The notes under the pieces were generated by a model that saw only the letters and a list, made by a program, of their open reading frames with translations, was not told the origin of the DNA and made no database searches. The translations under genes and the position numbers were made by a program. Below, one piece after another: positions 1 through 6,194 of a stretch of 7,150 nucleotides of DNA. The stretch lies in the NCBI GenBank assembly GCA_017551405.1, contig JAFZLP010000020.1, forward strand, positions 1 to 7,150. Reading direction: 5' to 3'. Each line of letters begins with the position of its first letter. Position 1 is the first letter of the stretch. This DNA comes from Bacteroidales bacterium (lineage in GTDB: Bacteria > Bacteroidota > Bacteroidia > Bacteroidales > UBA932).

Positions 1-1
1 C

Positions 2-184
2 ACCAACATCCCCGACGACGCCACCATCCGCGACGTCATAGTGGACAAATTCAACATCGTGGACGGCCATCCCACCTTCGACCGCGAATACAGTGAGCCG
101 GTGAACGCCCGCGAATACGCCGCAAGGCTCATCAAGCCTGTCTACCGCACAGGCTGGACTCTTCCCGAAATACCGAATGTCTAA
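2..184 (+). CDS. 3' end of an upstream gene, possibly Gfo/Idh/MocA-type oxidoreductase (partial)
   Basis: An open frame enters from the left edge and ends at TAA 182-184, giving 60 residues that start TNIPDDATIRDVIVDKF and end GWTLPEIPNV. The tail contains the segment KPVYRTGWTL. A closing 'YR.GW.L' is something I associate with secreted Gfo/Idh/MocA-family oxidoreductases of Bacteroidetes, where it is the last conserved piece of the protein. No Rossmann fold or catalytic residues are inside the window, so the assignment rests on this tail and on context. The context supports it: the next gene begins 18 nt after the stop on the same strand and encodes a DUF1080 protein, and DUF1080 genes often sit beside NAD-dependent glycoside 3-dehydrogenases. 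Codon use is GC-rich like the neighbours. The reading frame is reliable; the family is tentative and another sugar-active enzyme is possible. Confidence 0.5.
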   Translation, partial: TNIPDDATIRDVIVDKFNIVDGHPTFDREYSEPVNAREYAARLIKPVYRTGWTLPEIPNV

Positions 185-202
185 CCGAAACCATAAATCA
201 AA

Positions 203-1069
203 ATGAAAAAAGTCTTATTGTACATCCTTCTGTTCTTGGTCGGCGGCTGCTGCGGATACTTCCTCGGCAAGGGCTGCAGCAAGTGCACGAAGGACAAGGA
301 AAAAGCTGAAATGGATCCCCTCGCTTACACTGTCGTGGAAAAGGAACAGGTAGACCTTTCCACCTATGCCAAAGATGCTGACGGCTACATCACCCTGTTC
401 GACGGCAAGACCCTCGACGGCTGGCGCGGCTACGGCAAGGATGCCGTTCCGGTGAACTGGAAAGTCGAAGACGGCACCCTCAGCTTCAAGGGTTCCGGCA
501 ACGGCGAGGCCCAGTCCGACGGCGGCGGAGACATCATCTTCGCCCACAAGTTCAAAAACTTCCAGCTCGATTTCGAGTGGAAGATCTCCAAGGGCGGCAA
601 CTCCGGCGTGTTCTATCTTGCCCAGGAAGTTACCGTTCCCCGCGAAGGCGGCGAGGAATACCTCCCCATCTGGGAGAGCGCTTCCGAGTACCAGATTCTC
701 GACAATGAGAACCATCCCGACGGCAAGCTCGGCATCGACGGCAACCGCAAGAGCGCATCGCTCTACGACATGATTCCCGCCAAGCCCCAGAACTCCAAGC
801 CTTACGGCGAGTGGAACACCGCATCCATCATGGTTTACGGCGGCACCGTCGTGCACTCCCAGAACGGCGTGAACGTGGTCGAGTACCATCTGTGGACTCC
901 CAAGTGGAACGAGATGCTCCAGGCCAGCAAGTTCAAGGCAGACGGCGACTTCCCGATCGCCTACGTGCTCCTCAAGGAGATGGGCGGCCCGAACCACGAG
1001 GGCTACATCGGCTTCCAGGATCACGGCGACGACGTGTGGTACCGCAACATCCGCATCAAGGAACTCTAG
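203..1069 (+). CDS. Membrane-anchored DUF1080 protein (3-keto-disaccharide hydrolase-type)
   Basis: The 288-residue product belongs to the DUF1080 family (Pfam PF06439, 3-keto-disaccharide hydrolase domain), a concanavalin-like beta-sandwich. Characterised members act on 3-keto-glycosides made by a dehydrogenase. Seen in the sequence: the opening segment LFDGKTLDGW (65-74), a core strand FEWKISKGGNSGVFY (124-138), EYQILDNENHPDG (162-174), and the closing segment GYIGFQDHGDDVWYRNIRI (267-285), all characteristic of the family. The N-terminus has two lysines, a hydrophobic stretch (4-13) and a weak lipobox VGG|C16, so it is probably a lipoprotein; an uncleaved anchor running through residue 22 is the alternative. 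Four cysteines (16, 17, 25, 28) lie in this short region, which is odd. The ATG at 203 follows an A-rich leader without an SD sequence. The following TIM-barrel gene starts 2 nt after the TAG, so the two are almost certainly co-expressed. The substrate is unknown. Confidence 0.88.
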   Translation: MKKVLLYILLFLVGGCCGYFLGKGCSKCTKDKEKAEMDPLAYTVVEKEQVDLSTYAKDADGYITLFDGKTLDGWRGYGKDAVPVNWKVEDGTLSFKGSGNGEAQSDGGGDIIFAHKFKNFQLDFEWKISKGGNSGVFYLAQEVTVPREGGEEYLPIWESASEYQILDNENHPDGKLGIDGNRKSASLYDMIPAKPQNSKPYGEWNTASIMVYGGTVVHSQNGVNVVEYHLWTPKWNEMLQASKFKADGDFPIAYVLLKEMGGPNHEGYIGFQDHGDDVWYRNIRIKEL

Positions 1070-1071
1070 CC

Positions 1072-1959
1072 ATGCGTAAAATCCTGTTCATGTTCATGGC
1101 GGCAGCGATGTTTTCAGCGTGCGGGAAGCCGGCGGCCCTGCCCGAAAAGGAGATGGGCCTCCAGCTCTATTCCATCCGCGAACTCATAGGCAGCCCCGAG
1201 CAGTACGCCGCGAACCACGAAGAAGTGTTCGCCGCCCTAAAGCAGATGGGATACACCTCCGTGGAGGCCGCATCCTACGGCGACGGCCTGTTCTACGGCG
1301 TGACTCCCGAGCAGTACAAGGCCGATGTCGAAGCCGCGGGCCTCAAGCCGCTGTCTTCGCACGCCACCCGCAACCTCACTCCGGAAGAGACTGCAGCCCA
1401 CGACTTTACGGCTGCCCTGGAATGGTGGAAACAGGCCATAGCCGCCCACAAGGCGGCCGGCATGGAGTACATCGTCACCCCCTGGTCGGAGGTTCCCGCC
1501 ACCCTCGCAGAGCTGCAGACCCGCTGCGACTTCTACAACGAGGTGGGCAAGCTCTGCAACGAGGCCGGCCTTAAGTACGGCTATCACAGCCACTCGCACG
1601 AGTTCACCGAGGTCGAGGGCGTGAAGATGCTCGACTACATGATCGAGCACACCGACGCCGACAAGATGTTCTTCCAGCTGGATGTCTACTGGGCCGTAAT
1701 CGGCAGGCAGAGCCCCGTTGAATACTTCGAGAAGTATCCGGGCCGCTTCACCATGCTCCACATCAAGGACAAGTACCAGGTAGGCCGCAGCGGCATGGTC
1801 GGCTTCGACGCCATCTTCGGCGCAGCCGACAAGGCCGGGCTCAAAGACTATATTGTCGAGCTCGAGGGCATGCCCGAGGGAGGCTCCATAATGGACGGAG
1901 TCCGCGAAAGCGCGGAATATCTCCGCGCCGCGGACTTCGTAAAGGCTTCGTACAAGTAA
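1072..1959 (+). CDS. Lipoprotein sugar phosphate isomerase/epimerase-like TIM barrel
   Basis: The 295-residue product is a xylose-isomerase-like TIM barrel (AP endonuclease 2 superfamily, Pfam PF01261), the fold used by sugar isomerases, epimerases and, in 3-keto-glycoside operons, enzymes acting on keto-sugars. Residues 1-17 form a lipoprotein signal peptide ending FSA|C17. Barrel motifs in order: GLQLYSIRE (29-37); YHSHSHEF (171-178) with H172, H174, H176 and E177; QLDVYW (202-207) with D204; LHIKDK (229-234) with H230; and VELEG (262-266). Glu, Asp and His at such places bind a divalent metal in this superfamily, so this looks like an intact, metal-dependent active site. The frame stays open upstream to 811, but the ATG at 1072 is chosen because the signal peptide begins there, it follows the DUF1080 stop by 2 nt, and AAGGA (1058-1062) lies 9 nt upstream. 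It probably works with the DUF1080 protein at the membrane or in the periplasm. The reaction cannot be assigned from sequence alone. Confidence 0.87.
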   Translation: MRKILFMFMAAAMFSACGKPAALPEKEMGLQLYSIRELIGSPEQYAANHEEVFAALKQMGYTSVEAASYGDGLFYGVTPEQYKADVEAAGLKPLSSHATRNLTPEETAAHDFTAALEWWKQAIAAHKAAGMEYIVTPWSEVPATLAELQTRCDFYNEVGKLCNEAGLKYGYHSHSHEFTEVEGVKMLDYMIEHTDADKMFFQLDVYWAVIGRQSPVEYFEKYPGRFTMLHIKDKYQVGRSGMVGFDAIFGAADKAGLKDYIVELEGMPEGGSIMDGVRESAEYLRAADFVKASYK

Positions 1960-4014
1960 CTACTTGTTCCTCAGTACAGTTCCGCCATCCGAGTAATCTA
2001 CGACGATGGCGGAATTCTTATGCACCCTGCCCTCCAGGATTTCGCGGGCGAGCTTGTTCACCAGCTCCCTCTGGATGAGGCGCTTCACGGGACGCGCGCC
2101 GAAAGCGGGGTCGTAGCCGTCGCGCACCATCGCGTCCTCGAAGGCCGGGGTGTATTCCAGCACCACGTTGTCGGCTTCGAGCTTCTTCTTGAGAAGCGCC
2201 ATCTGCAGCCTCACGATTTCGCGGATGTTCTCCGGAGTGAGCTGGTCGAACACCACGATTTCGTCGATACGGTTGAGGAATTCCGGGCGCATGCGCAGCC
2301 TGAGCTCCTCTTCCTTGAGGTTGCTGGTCATGATGAGGATGGTGTTCTTGAAGTTCACCGTGCGGCCCTTGTTGTCGGTAAGACGCCCGTCGTCAAGCAC
2401 TTGCAGAAGCGTGTTGAACACGTCGGCGTGCGCCTTCTCGATCTCGTCGAGCAGCACTACCGAATAGGGTTTGCGCCTGACGGCCTCGGTGAGCTGGCCG
2501 CCCTCGTCGTATCCCACGTATCCCGGAGGCGCGCCGATGAGGCGGCTCACGGTATGCGCTTCCTGGTATTCGCTCATGTCGATACGGGTCATCATGCTCT
2601 CGTCGTTGAAGAGGAATTCAGCCAGCGCCTTGGCGAGTTCGGTCTTGCCCACGCCGGTGGAGCCGAGGAACAGGAACGAGCCGATGGGGCGGTTCTCGTT
2701 GGAGAGCCCCGCACGGCTGCGCCGGACGGCGTCGGACACCGCCGCGATGGCCTTGTCCTGCCCTATCACGCGCTTGTGGAGCTCGTTTTCCATGCGCAGG
2801 AGCTTCTCCTTCTCGCTTTCCAGCATGCGGTTCACCGGGATTCCGGTCCAGCGGGCCACGACCTCCGCGATGTCTTCGGGAGTGACCGCCTCCGACATGA
2901 TGGGGTTCTTCACGGCTGCCTGCTTCTCTTCGAGTTCGGCGATGCGCTGCCTGGCCGCGGCAATCTTGCCGTAGCGCAGTTCCGCCACCTTGCCGTAGTT
3001 GCCCTGCCTTTCGGCGATACGGGCCTCGTTCTCGTCGGCCTCGATGGCCTGGCGGGCGTCCTGAAGTTCCTTGAGGGTACTCTTCTCGGCATCCCAGCGT
3101 TTCATGAGCTCGGCCCTTTCGGCCTGTGCCTCAGCAAGTTCGCTGTCGATCTTCTCGGATTTCAGCGACGTACCCTCGCGTTTCACCGCCTCCTTCTCTA
3201 TCTCCAGCTCGCGTATTTTGGAGTTGAGGATGTCGATGGGTTCCGGCACGCTGTTCATCTCCAGGCGGAGCTTTGAAGCCGCCTCGTCCACCAGGTCGAT
3301 GGCCTTGTCGGGGAGGAAACGGTTGCTGATGTAGCGGTGGCTCAGGTTCACTGCGGCGATGAGCGCGTCGTCCTCGATGCGCACCTTGTGGTGGTTCTCG
3401 TATTTTTCCTTGAGGCCGCGCAGTATAGCGATGCTCTCAGCGGGGGAGGGCTCGTCTATCATCACCTTCTGGAAGCGGCGCTCCAGGGCCTTGTCCTGCT
3501 CGAAGTACTTCTGGTATTCATCGAGGGTGGTGGAGCCTATGGTGCGCAGCTCGCCTCTCGCCAGGGCGGGCTTCAGGATGTTGGATGCATCCATGGCGCC
3601 GGAGCTGCGGCCCGCGCCCACGAGGGTGTGTATCTCATCTATGAAGAGGATGATATCCCCCTCGCTCTCAACGACTTCCTTTACCACTCCCTTGAGCCTT
3701 TCCTCGAATTCGCCCTGGTATTTCGCGCCGGCGATGAGCGAACCCATGTCCAGCGAGAAGAGCCTTTTCCGCTTCAGGTTTTCGGGCACCTGGCCGTCCA
3801 CTATCTTGGCCGCGAGGCCTTCGGCGATGGCGGTCTTGCCCACGCCCGGCTCACCCACCAGGATGGGGTTGTTCTTGGTGCGGCGCGACAGTATCTGCAG
3901 CACGCGCCTGATTTCGTCGTCACGGCCTATTACGGGGTCGAGCTTGCCTTTGGAAGCCGCCTCGGTAAGGTCGTTCGCATATTTGCTTAAGAATTCGTAT
4001 TGCTTGTTTTCCAT
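1960..4014 (-). CDS. clpB: ClpB disaggregase lacking the N-domain
   Basis: ClpB is the Hsp100 AAA+ chaperone that threads aggregated proteins through a hexameric pore, together with DnaK. The 684-residue product has, in order: NBD1 with Walker A GEPGVGKT (54-61), pore loop KYQG (98-101), Walker B IILFIDE (121-127) and an arginine-finger region ERRFQK (178-183); a complete charged coiled-coil middle domain (about 256-385), which separates ClpB from ClpA; and NBD2 with Walker A GSTGVGKT (451-458, Ser replacing the usual Pro), pore loop GYVG (498-501), Walker B VVLLDE (519-524), [10 protein letters not shown] (576-585) and sensor 2 GAR (639-641). Two things are unusual. The roughly 150-residue Clp N-domain is absent: the protein begins just before NBD1, near where the short isoform of E. 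coli ClpB starts. And only 9 residues separate TSNL (563-566) from RPEF, against about 29 in E. coli. ATG 4014 is preferred; a TTG two codons upstream is possible. It is the last gene of a leftward group and ends flush against the convergent TIM-barrel gene. Confidence 0.95.
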   Translation of the reverse strand: MENKQYEFLSKYANDLTEAASKGKLDPVIGRDDEIRRVLQILSRRTKNNPILVGEPGVGKTAIAEGLAAKIVDGQVPENLKRKRLFSLDMGSLIAGAKYQGEFEERLKGVVKEVVESEGDIILFIDEIHTLVGAGRSSGAMDASNILKPALARGELRTIGSTTLDEYQKYFEQDKALERRFQKVMIDEPSPAESIAILRGLKEKYENHHKVRIEDDALIAAVNLSHRYISNRFLPDKAIDLVDEAASKLRLEMNSVPEPIDILNSKIRELEIEKEAVKREGTSLKSEKIDSELAEAQAERAELMKRWDAEKSTLKELQDARQAIEADENEARIAERQGNYGKVAELRYGKIAAARQRIAELEEKQAAVKNPIMSEAVTPEDIAEVVARWTGIPVNRMLESEKEKLLRMENELHKRVIGQDKAIAAVSDAVRRSRAGLSNENRPIGSFLFLGSTGVGKTELAKALAEFLFNDESMMTRIDMSEYQEAHTVSRLIGAPPGYVGYDEGGQLTEAVRRKPYSVVLLDEIEKAHADVFNTLLQVLDDGRLTDNKGRTVNFKNTILIMTSNLKEEELRLRMRPEFLNRIDEIVVFDQLTPENIREIVRLQMALLKKKLEADNVVLEYTPAFEDAMVRDGYDPAFGARPVKRLIQRELVNKLAREILEGRVHKNSAIVVDYSDGGTVLRNK
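1978..2016 (+). terminator. Terminator-like hairpin inside the clpB 3' coding end
   Basis: TTCCGCCATC (1980-1989) and GATGGCGGAA (2005-2014) are perfect 10-bp inverted repeats around a 15-nt loop. On the + strand RNA, a G-U and an A-U pair extend the stem to 12 bp. The hairpin begins about 20 nt after the TIM-barrel stop and is followed by ATTCTTAT, only a weak U-rich tail. It lies entirely within the antisense of the last clpB codons (SAIVV...DGG). Since no intergenic space exists here, it is the best candidate terminator for the + strand operon. Function is inferred; the inverted repeat itself is certain. Confidence 0.4.
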
Positions 4015-4023
4015 ATACAATTA

Positions 4024-4046
4024 ACCTCCTTCGCGGTGAAGGAGGT
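4024..4046 (-). promoter_or_regulatory. SD-sequestering hairpin in the clpB leader
   Basis: Read on the - strand, ACCTCCTTC pairs perfectly over 9 bp with GAAGGAGGT across a 5-nt ACCGC loop. The 3' arm contains AAGGAGGT, an almost complete match to the anti-SD of 16S rRNA, placed 9 nt before the clpB ATG. The whole SD is therefore paired when the hairpin forms. No U-run follows on either strand (TTAATTGTAT on the - strand), so an intrinsic terminator for the upstream peptidase gene is less likely. A translational switch, for example an RNA thermometer or a protein-binding hairpin, is my inference. The structure and the SD are directly visible. Confidence 0.55.
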
Positions 4047-4061
4047 CAAATTGCATTCCAT

Positions 4062-4074
4062 TGACATTTTGTCA
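4062..4074. repeat. Short palindrome TGACA-N3-TGTCA upstream of clpB
   Basis: Five-bp arms TGACA and TGTCA flank three bases, making a 13-bp near-symmetric site in the 64-nt gap between the peptidase stop and the clpB start. Its size and placement would suit a dimeric regulator or part of a promoter region for clpB. It does not match the CIRCE element, and five-bp arms can arise by chance. Confidence 0.3.
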
Positions 4075-4078
4075 GGAC

Positions 4079-6136
4079 CTACAGCGTGCGGTAGCGCTCG
4101 CCGTAATAGAGCTGCTGCTCGAGATAGTCGTCGGGATAGCTGATCTCGAAGTCGACCACCTTGCGGCCTTCGCCGAAGACCGGAGTGATTTCCGGATTCA
4201 CGAAACCGCCGTAGGGCTTGAGGTTCAGGGCCTCGTACCTTTCACGCACCTCCTTGTGCAGGACAGGGTCGATATTGGTGCCGTAACCCTCCACGAGGGC
4301 CTTGCCGGCCTCATAGTCGCCTTCGCTCTTGATGCGCTGGATTTCGGCGAGAAGCTCGGCGAACAGGCCCCTCAGGGCCTCGTAGTCGTTCACCACGAAA
4401 TAGGTCTTGCCGTCGCGCACCTTCTTTTCGATCACGTTCCCAGCCGCGCCCTTCTCGTAGCACCACATGGCTATGAGCTCGCGGTCCTGCATGTGGGCCT
4501 CGGTGTTCTGCTTGCCGAGCTCCACGCGGGTGAACTGGGTCATGAGACCGTTGCGGATGTAAGAGGCATACTCGGCCTTGTAGGCCTCCTTGTCGGGCAC
4601 TATTCCGAGCTCCACCATCTTCGGATCGGCGCTGTAATACAGGCCGAAGAGGTCGGCGCGGGCCTCCTCGAGGGCGCTCTGGTATTCACCGAGGGCGGTA
4701 GAGGACACTCCGGGGAGAAGCTGGCCGCTGCCGTGGCCGAGGCATTCGTGGAGGTCGGTGTGGATCTCGCTCATGTAGTCGCCGTATTTCTTTACAAGGT
4801 CTATCTCGGCCTGGTCCCAGGCGAACTCGGAGAGTGCGCTCTTCGGGCTTTCGAGGGCCGCCTCGTCGTATGCGTGGGTGATGTTGGCGATGGTGACGCT
4901 CTTGGAGCCGTACTCCTTGCGGATCCAGTCGGCGTTGGGCAGGTTGATGCCTATGGGCGTGGAGGGATAGCAGGCGCCCGCCAGGGCCACGGCGTTGATG
5001 ACCTTCGCGGTCACGCCCTTAACCTCCGCCTTCCTGAAGCGGGGATCCACCGGCGAGTTGTCCTCGAACCACTGGGCGTTGGCGCTGAGCACCTCGGTGC
5101 GGGCCGACGCGGCGGAATCCTTCACGTTCACGACAGCTTCCCAGGTGGCCTTGCGGCCGAGCGGGTCGTCGTAGTCCTCGATGAAGCCGTTGGTATAGTC
5201 CACGGTGCCGAGGGAGTCCTTGACCCACAGGATGTTATAATCGTCCCAGGTGCGGAGGTCGCCGTTCTCGTAGTAGGCTATGAGCTTGTCGATGCCCTCT
5301 TTCTGGAGGTCGTTCTCGGCGAATTCCCTGGCCTTGCGGAGCTCGCCGCAGATGCGCTCGATTGCGGCGGAATAGATGCCGCCCACCTTCCATTTCTTCT
5401 CCACGAGCCTGCCGTTCTCCTTGACCACCTTGCTGTTGAGGCCGTAGGAGATGGGGTGCGGATCGCCCGGGCGCGCCTGCGCGGCGTAGAAGGCATCCAC
5501 CTCACTGCGGGTTACGCCCTCACCGTAGAAGTTCACTGCGGATTCAGCCACGATGTCCCTGCTGCGGTCGGTGCTGCGCCTCTGGGGGTAGATGTCGGGG
5601 TTGTAGATGATGTCCAGCATCTCCTCGGCGTTCAGGCTCAGCCCTTCGGCGCCGGTCCAGCGGGTTTCGCCCTCCACGGCCAGCTCGCCGTCCTTCGAGA
5701 CGTCGGCCAGGAGCGATGCGAAGTACTCCCTGCCGCAGGCCGGGAAGAACTTGTCTTCGGCGTAATGGTGATGTATGCCGTTGGAGAAGAATACGCGCTT
5801 GGCGTACACCAGGAAGTTCTCCCAGTCCTCGCCGCTGCGCTCTCCGCTGTAGTTGTTCAGGATGTCCTCGATGGCGTGCCTGATGGGCAGGTTGTAGCGG
5901 CAGTACTGGTCCCAGGTGATGTCGCGGCCGAACTTGGCGGCTTCCGACAGATGGAAGACGTATTCCTTCTGCTGAAGGGAGAGGTTCTCCCATCCCGGAA
6001 CCTGGTAGCGCATGATCTTGAGATCCGCGAACTGGTCGATGGTGTACTTGAATTCCGCCTCCTGAGGGGCCTTTTTGGAGCATGCCGACGCGGCGGCGGC
6101 CCCTGCGAGCAATAGAATCATCTTGTAGAGTTTCAT
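4079..6136 (-). CDS. Dipeptidyl peptidase III lipoprotein (peptidase family M49)
   Basis: The 685-residue product is a zinc metallopeptidase of family M49, which removes dipeptides from the N-terminus of short peptides. The defining motif HECLGH (463-468) supplies H463 and H468 as zinc ligands and E464 as catalytic base; the second motif EEARAD (490-495) supplies the third ligand, E491. The Bacteroides thetaiotaomicron enzyme uses the same two variants, whereas human DPP III has HELLGH and EECRAE. Other family landmarks are IEDYDDPLGRK (319-329) and GINLPNADWIR (396-406). Length fits the family. The N-terminus is a lipoprotein signal peptide with a lysine-containing start, hydrophobic stretch and ASA|C19, so the enzyme should be membrane-anchored outside the cytoplasm, where it could trim imported or periplasmic peptides. 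The start has no SD sequence. The gene starts 53 nt after the sugar kinase stop and ends 64 nt before clpB. I see no missing catalytic residue. Confidence 0.95.
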   Translation of the reverse strand: MKLYKMILLLAGAAAASACSKKAPQEAEFKYTIDQFADLKIMRYQVPGWENLSLQQKEYVFHLSEAAKFGRDITWDQYCRYNLPIRHAIEDILNNYSGERSGEDWENFLVYAKRVFFSNGIHHHYAEDKFFPACGREYFASLLADVSKDGELAVEGETRWTGAEGLSLNAEEMLDIIYNPDIYPQRRSTDRSRDIVAESAVNFYGEGVTRSEVDAFYAAQARPGDPHPISYGLNSKVVKENGRLVEKKWKVGGIYSAAIERICGELRKAREFAENDLQKEGIDKLIAYYENGDLRTWDDYNILWVKDSLGTVDYTNGFIEDYDDPLGRKATWEAVVNVKDSAASARTEVLSANAQWFEDNSPVDPRFRKAEVKGVTAKVINAVALAGACYPSTPIGINLPNADWIRKEYGSKSVTIANITHAYDEAALESPKSALSEFAWDQAEIDLVKKYGDYMSEIHTDLHECLGHGSGQLLPGVSSTALGEYQSALEEARADLFGLYYSADPKMVELGIVPDKEAYKAEYASYIRNGLMTQFTRVELGKQNTEAHMQDRELIAMWCYEKGAAGNVIEKKVRDGKTYFVVNDYEALRGLFAELLAEIQRIKSEGDYEAGKALVEGYGTNIDPVLHKEVRERYEALNLKPYGGFVNPEITPVFGEGRKVVDFEISYPDDYLEQQLYYGERYRTL

Positions 6137-6164
6137 ATAATTGCGGTAATCGGTTTTCTGTCTG

Positions 6165-6194
6165 CGAATTTACGGATTCTTTTCGGGATTCAAA
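6165..6194 (-). promoter_or_regulatory. Putative Bacteroidetes-type promoter for the M49 peptidase
   Basis: On the - strand TTTG (6194-6191) is followed after 18 nt by TAAATTCG (6172-6165), one mismatch from the Bacteroidetes -7 consensus TAnnTTTG, at about the usual spacing from the -33 TTTG. The -33 element overlaps the kinase stop codon. Transcription would begin about 25 nt before the peptidase ATG, which would let it be expressed apart from the kinase. Inferred from the motif only. Confidence 0.4.

Noticed and set aside
811..1071. Upstream extension of the TIM-barrel frame to an ATG at 811
   Set aside because: It would overlap the DUF1080 gene out of frame, adds Arg- and Pro-rich sequence without homology, and would bury the lipoprotein signal peptide that begins at 1072.
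2020..3990. Long + strand open frames opposite clpB (2020-3276, 3337-3990, 3359-4024 and others)
   Set aside because: They show the same antisense-shadow composition and no family motifs, while ClpB on the other strand has every expected AAA+ motif.
1960..4014. ClpA or ClpC identity for the AAA+ protein
   Set aside because: The long coiled-coil middle domain between the two AAA+ modules and the NBD1/NBD2 sequences match ClpB. No ClpP-binding loop was noticed.
4015..4020. TTG at 4020 as the clpB start
   Set aside because: It adds only two residues, and its distance to the SD (4 nt after GGAGG) is short. The ATG at 4014 is the more likely start, though the TTG is not excluded.
4024..4046. The clpB leader hairpin as an intrinsic terminator of the M49 peptidase gene
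   Set aside because: No U-tract follows the stem on either strand, and the 3' arm is an SD at a usable distance from the clpB start. Attenuation is still possible.
4044..4050. GGTCAAA half-site resembling a CtsR box upstream of clpB
   Set aside because: Only one half-site is present, CtsR is a Firmicutes regulator, and the bases overlap the hairpin arm. Probably chance.
4061..6115. A 684-codon open frame on the + strand covering nearly the whole M49 peptidase gene
   Set aside because: It is the antisense shadow of a GC-rich gene: low-complexity, rich in Val, Ala, Leu, Gly and His, with no recognisable motif. The - strand frame carries the catalytic motifs of M49.
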